Source: Allonocardiopsis opalescens
GTDB lineage: Bacteria > Actinomycetota > Actinomycetes > Streptosporangiales > Streptosporangiaceae
Assembly (NCBI RefSeq): GCF_003002095.1
Contig: NZ_PVZC01000005.1
Location: 310,001 to 374,000 of the forward strand
Direction of reading: 5' to 3'
Length of the DNA stretch: 64,000 nt
In this document: piece after piece, positions 60,458 to 64,000 of the stretch
How the letters are laid out: every line of letters begins with the position of its first letter
Numbering within the stretch: position 1 is the first letter of the stretch
Notes under the pieces: generated by a model
What the model was told of the DNA's origin: nothing
The model's database searches: none
Seen by the model: the letters and a program-made list of their open reading frames with translations, nothing else
Position numbers and translations under genes: made by a program

Positions 60458-61132
60458 GTGGCCGCGATTCTGCTGATCGAAGACGACGCCCTGCTGCGGC
60501 GGGGGCTCGAACTGGCGCTCGGCCGGCACGGCCACGACGTGCGCACGGCCGCCTCCGGCGAGGACGGGCTGCGCGCCTTCCGCTCGTCGCCGCCGGAGCT
60601 GGTGGTGCTCGACCTGATGCTGCCGGACGTCGACGGCTTCGAGGTGTGCCGCCGCATCCGGGCAGTCAGCGAGATACCGGTGATCATGCTGACCGCCCGC
60701 GGCGACGATTTCGACATCGTCAGCGGCCTCGCGGCCGGGGCGGACGACTACGTCGTCAAGCCTGCCCAGCCGACCGTGCTCGACGCCCGCATCCGCGCGG
60801 TCCGGCGCCGCGCCCCCGGCGCCGCCGAGGGCGTGCGCGTCCACCGCGAGCTGCGCGTCGACACCGCCTCGCTCACCGTGTCGCTGCGCGGCGAGCCGGT
60901 GCGGCTGACGCCGACCGAGCTGCGGCTGCTGCTGACCCTCTCCCAGGCCCCGGCCCAGGTGTTCAGCCGGCAGCAGCTGCTCGAACTGGTGTGGGAGCAC
61001 GACTACCTCGGCGACTCCCGGCTGGTCGATAACTGCGTGCAGCGGCTGCGGGCGAAGATCGAGACCGACCCGGCCCGCCCGGAGTACGTGCAGACCGTGC
61101 GCGGCTTCGGCTACCGCTTCGGTCCGGTGTGA
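60458..61132 (+). CDS. OmpR-family response regulator
   Basis: 224 aa from a GTG. Acidic pocket IEDD, phospho-Asp in VVLDLMLPDVDG, Lys in DDYVVKPAQP; winged helix LTPTELRLLLTLSQ through TVRGFGYRFGPV. GTGA overlap with the kinase. Belongs with the next two genes. Confidence 0.94.
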   Translation: MAAILLIEDDALLRRGLELALGRHGHDVRTAASGEDGLRAFRSSPPELVVLDLMLPDVDGFEVCRRIRAVSEIPVIMLTARGDDFDIVSGLAAGADDYVVKPAQPTVLDARIRAVRRRAPGAAEGVRVHRELRVDTASLTVSLRGEPVRLTPTELRLLLTLSQAPAQVFSRQQLLELVWEHDYLGDSRLVDNCVQRLRAKIETDPARPEYVQTVRGFGYRFGPV

Positions 61133-62553
61133 GGCGGCGGCTGTGGCCGCGCGGGCTGCGCGCCCGGCTGCTGGTCACCTTCGTGCTGGTCACCGTGCTC
61201 GGCGCCGCCGCCGCGGCCTGGTCCAGCGCCGGCTCGGCGAGCACCGCGCTGGTCGACTCGACCCAGCGGCGGCTCACCGAGGCGACGGCCGCCCAGATCG
61301 GCGCGCTCGCCCCCCAGCTGAGCTACCCGCCCGACCAGGCCGGACTCGACCGGCTGCGCGCGGCCGTCGGCCCGGACACCCTGGTGACCTACCGGCACCT
61401 GCGGTCCGCGGACGGCGCCGGCGCCGCGCTGGTCACCGAGGAGCTGCGCGAGGCCGTGCGCGTCCGCGGCCGGCTGGTCGCGCAGCGGGTCGGCGGCGAC
61501 GGCGGGTCCTGGCTGCTGATCGGCACCCCCGTCATGATCACGGACCTGGACGGTACCCGCACCCCGTCCGGTATCGAGGTCTACGCCGCGCACGACCTCG
61601 GCGATGTCGAGCGGCGGATCGACGGGCTCACCAGGTCCGCGATCGGCACCGCGGCGCTGGCGCTGCCGCCGGCGGCGCTGCTGGCGCTGCTGGCCGCGCG
61701 CAGCGTGCTGCGCCCGGTGCGCGAGCTGCGCGACACCGCGCGCCGACTGGCCGACGGCGACCTCGGCGCGCGCTCCCTCCCCCAGGGCGCCGACGAACTG
61801 GCCGAGCTGACGGCCACCGTCAACGAGATGGCCGAGTCGGTGCAGGCGTCCATGGCGGCGATGCGCCGGATGCAGGCCGACGCCAGGCGCTTCGCCGCCG
61901 ACGTCTCGCACGAGCTGCGCACCCCGCTGAGCACGCTGACGGCCGTGATGGAGGTGCTGGAGGACGCGGCCGACGGGATGGACCCGGACGCCCGCGAGTC
62001 CGCGCGGATGGCGATCACCGAGACCCACCGGCTGGTCCGCCTGGTGGAGGACCTGATGGAGGTCTCCCGCTTCGACGCCGGCACGGTGCGGCCGCGCCTG
62101 GAGGAGGTCGACGTGGCCGGCGCGGTGCGCGACTGCCTGCGCGCCCGGGACTGGCTGGACCGGGTGGAGCTGACGGCGCCGGCGGAGTCGCGCTCGCGGC
62201 TGGACCGGCGCCGGCTGGACGTCATCGTGGCCAATCTGGTCGGCAACGCCCTGCGGCACGGGGAGCCGCCGGTGCGCGTGGACGTGTCGGCCTCGCCCGG
62301 GGAGGTCAGGATCGAGGTCACCGACGCCGGCCGCGGCCTGCCCGAGGACGTGCTGCCGCACGTCTTCGACCGCTTCTACAAGGCCGACGCCGCCCGCACC
62401 CGCACCCCGGGCAGCGGGCTCGGCCTGGCGATCGCCCTGGAGAACGCCCGCCTGCACGGCGGCGATCTCACCGCGGGCAATGCCGACGGCGGCGGGGCGC
62501 GCTTCGTGCTGCGGCTGCCCCGGGGCATGGCGGACCAGGTGGAGGACGGATGA
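61129..62553 (+). CDS. Sensor histidine kinase, OmpR system
   Basis: 474 aa from a GTG. Helices at about 12-32 and 180-202 flank a 145-residue extracellular domain; HAMP; HisKA His in FAADVSHELRTPL; HATPase NLVGNALRHG, DAGRGLPED, GSGLGLAIALEN. Overlaps regulator and lipoprotein by 4 bp. The lipoprotein downstream may take part in sensing. Confidence 0.94.
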   Translation: MRRRLWPRGLRARLLVTFVLVTVLGAAAAAWSSAGSASTALVDSTQRRLTEATAAQIGALAPQLSYPPDQAGLDRLRAAVGPDTLVTYRHLRSADGAGAALVTEELREAVRVRGRLVAQRVGGDGGSWLLIGTPVMITDLDGTRTPSGIEVYAAHDLGDVERRIDGLTRSAIGTAALALPPAALLALLAARSVLRPVRELRDTARRLADGDLGARSLPQGADELAELTATVNEMAESVQASMAAMRRMQADARRFAADVSHELRTPLSTLTAVMEVLEDAADGMDPDARESARMAITETHRLVRLVEDLMEVSRFDAGTVRPRLEEVDVAGAVRDCLRARDWLDRVELTAPAESRSRLDRRRLDVIVANLVGNALRHGEPPVRVDVSASPGEVRIEVTDAGRGLPEDVLPHVFDRFYKADAARTRTPGSGLGLAIALENARLHGGDLTAGNADGGGARFVLRLPRGMADQVEDG

Positions 62554-63044
62554 GGCGGCTTTGGGCCGCGGCGGCCGTCGCGCTGCTCGCGCTCACCGGC
62601 TGCGGGATCCAGCCGTCGGAGGTGACCGACGCCGGCGAGCCGCCCACGGGCGTGGCGCCCGGGGTGACGCTGTACTTCGTCGACCGGCGCGGCGAGCTGC
62701 GGCCGCAGCCGCGGGAGACCGGCCGCCTGGGCACGATCCCCGACGCGCTGACGCTGCTGCTGCTCGGTCCGGGCGGCTTCGCGCCCGGCGACTCCGCGCT
62801 GCGCACCGAGATCCCGCCGGTCGAGCACACGCGGGTCGAGGTGACGGTGGACGACGGCACGATCGAGCTCAGAGTGCCGCTGGCCGAGCACGAGCTGAGC
62901 CCGCTCGGCATCGACCAGCTGGTCTGCACCGCGCTGGACGTGCACGTGCGGTCCGGCGGCTCACCGGCCACGACGGTGCGGATCCTGTTCACCGTGCCCG
63001 CCCCGGGCTCGGACCGGCCGCGGACCTGCCCGCTGATCGGGTGA
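62550..63044 (+). CDS. Lipoprotein with GerMN-like domain
   Basis: 164 aa. Lipobox LTGC (about residue 18) then GIQPSEVTDAGEPPTGVAPG; LYFVDRRGEL and EVTVDDGTIELRVPL are GerMN-like strands, as in LpqB-type proteins encoded beside MtrAB. Here it is short and lacks the beta-propeller of LpqB. Encoded in the same operon as the two-component genes, so a likely accessory of the sensor. Confidence 0.85.
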   Translation: MRRLWAAAAVALLALTGCGIQPSEVTDAGEPPTGVAPGVTLYFVDRRGELRPQPRETGRLGTIPDALTLLLLGPGGFAPGDSALRTEIPPVEHTRVEVTVDDGTIELRVPLAEHELSPLGIDQLVCTALDVHVRSGGSPATTVRILFTVPAPGSDRPRTCPLIG

Positions 63045-63049
63045 TCAGC
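63032..63049. terminator. Small hairpin over convergent stops
   Basis: GCTGATC-GGGT-GATCAGC, 7-bp stem, overlapping the stop of the lipoprotein gene and the stop of the leftward acyltransferase. Weak, confidence modest. Confidence 0.45.
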
Positions 63050-64000
63050 CCAGCAGGCCGGTGTCGACGGCGGGCGGGGGCGGGGCGGGCAGCGCGAACC
63101 AGAGGGCGGCCAGACCCGCCATGAGCAGCGCGAAGACGAGCAGGCCGGTGCGCCCCCCGGCCCAGGCGGCGCGGAACCGGATCGGATCCTCCACCAGGTA
63201 CTTCGACAGCGCGGCCAGGCCGATCGACACCGCCCACACCATCGCCGTCCAGCCCCACCCGTCGAGCCCCGTCACCTGCGGCGACAGCAGCACGATGACC
63301 GGCCAGTGCCACAGGTACAGGCTGTAGGAGACCAGCCCCAGCCACCGCAGCGGCCCCCAGGCCAGAGCCCGCGCCACCGCCGTCCGCGGTGCCCGCGCGC
63401 ACACCGCGATCAGCAGCGCGGACGCGAGCGAGTGCGCGAACAGGCCGCCGGTGTACAGCCACGGCTGGCCGGTGCCGTGGACCAGCGCCCAGGCCGCGCC
63501 GATACCGGCCGCGAGCAGCGCCGCCGCCGGGCCCGGCCGGCGGCCGAGGACGCGGTCGAGCGCGGCACGCGCCGGCCGGGTGGCGGCCAGCGCGCCCAGC
63601 AGCAGCGAGAAGGCCCGGGTGTCGGTACCGGTGTAGACCCGGGTCGGATCCGCCGGGTCGGCCAGGACCGCCATCAGCACCAGCGAGCCGACCGAGATCA
63701 GTGCCGCGGCCACCGCGACCCGGCGGTCCGCGCGGCCCCCGGCCCCGGTCCGGGCGAGGACCAGCACGAGCAGCGGCCACACCAGGTAGAACTGCTCCTC
63801 GACCGCGATGCTCCACAGATGCCCGAACACCCGCGCCGCGCCGAGGCGGTCCCAGTAGCCCGCCGATTCCGCGAGCAGATGCCAGTTGACCAGGTTCAGC
63901 TGCACCCACGGGCCGTCCGCGAGCGTCGTCCTGACCAGGCCGGGCGGCCCGACCGCCCAGACCGCCACGGTGACGCCGGCCAGCATGACCGCCAAGGCCG
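63045..64000 (-). CDS. Acyltransferase 3 family protein, 5' end outside window
   Basis: At least 316 residues, reading off the right edge. Contains GHLWSIAVEEQFYLVWPLLV, the OafA/YrhL-type acyltransferase-3 signature, and about nine membrane helices. The N-terminal catalytic-His segment (normally RGIAALxVxxxH) must lie beyond 64000. Modifies a cell-surface sugar or lipid; substrate not readable. Confidence 0.93.
   Translation of the reverse strand, partial: ALAVMLAGVTVAVWAVGPPGLVRTTLADGPWVQLNLVNWHLLAESAGYWDRLGAARVFGHLWSIAVEEQFYLVWPLLVLVLARTGAGGRADRRVAVAAALISVGSLVLMAVLADPADPTRVYTGTDTRAFSLLLGALAATRPARAALDRVLGRRPGPAAALLAAGIGAAWALVHGTGQPWLYTGGLFAHSLASALLIAVCARAPRTAVARALAWGPLRWLGLVSYSLYLWHWPVIVLLSPQVTGLDGWGWTAMVWAVSIGLAALSKYLVEDPIRFRAAWAGGRTGLLVFALLMAGLAALWFALPAPPPPAVDTGLLG

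Overview
The window is very GC-rich, densely packed, often uses GTG starts, and shows 4-bp ATGA/GTGA stop-start overlaps in most operons. Gene content points to a filamentous actinomycete: DUF2637 protein, MmyB-type XRE regulators, Ser/Thr kinase with one membrane helix, DinB/DUF664 protein, anchored-repeat metal ABC transporter, DrrAB-type exporters. A Streptosporangiales/Nocardiopsaceae-like host is my inference, not something the sequence proves. No rRNA or tRNA gene was seen.

Layout. 1-692: trailer end of a CRISPR array (11 repeats, 10 spacers; runs off the left edge; no cas gene here), then a DUF2637 membrane protein typical of actinomycete integrative elements. 1.9-11.8 kb: small regulator/enzyme pairs, several with clear palindromic operators (TetR/P450, XRE/zinc alcohol dehydrogenase, MarR/cupin, TetR/flavoprotein plus DUF308). 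11.9-13.2 kb: a Tat-exported serine-hydrolase-fold protein that appears to lack its catalytic residues. 13.4-18.1 kb: a glycopeptide-resistance-like module in which VanRS-type regulators are divergent from a VanY-type carboxypeptidase lipoprotein, an alanine/serine racemase and a D-Ala-D-X ligase. 18.1-21.8 kb: XRE regulator, GH13 enzyme, aldo/keto reductase.

21.8-30.1 kb: a zinc-acquisition locus. A ZnuABC-type transporter whose binding protein carries an inserted surface-repeat domain sits with two LPxTG-type surface proteins and one secreted protein bearing related repeats. Two Zur-like palindromes lie in the divergent promoter, and the rightward unit ends with cysteine-free ribosomal proteins L31 and L32, which spare zinc. 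30.1-34.4 kb continues the metal theme: YibE/F membrane protein, His-rich repeat protein, P1B-4-type metal-efflux ATPase and its ArsR-type regulator. So uptake and export genes are adjacent.

34.4-35.9 kb: a visibly AT-richer island with a SUKH-4-type immunity gene and no toxin. 35.9-46 kb: Ser/Thr kinase, S4 RNA-binding protein, secreted cupin, acyltransferase, a Clp-N/SRPBCC fusion with its own HTH protein, MerR, DinB, methyltransferase, XRE-cupin, hydrolase lipoprotein. 46-50.7 kb: two unknown proteins and a HicB/DUF4097/DrrAB operon. 50.8-51.4 kb: three gene fragments joined together, a decayed copy of a regulator/dehydrogenase locus. 51.6-54.4 kb: GbsR/MarR-type regulator with a three-gene exporter resembling the mycobacterial Rv2686c-2688c system. 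54.5-64 kb: SDR enzyme with a striking upstream inverted repeat, CPBP protease with a NarL-type two-component system, DoxX protein, unknown small protein, SGNH lipoprotein, an OmpR-type two-component system with a GerMN-like lipoprotein, and an acyltransferase cut by the window end.
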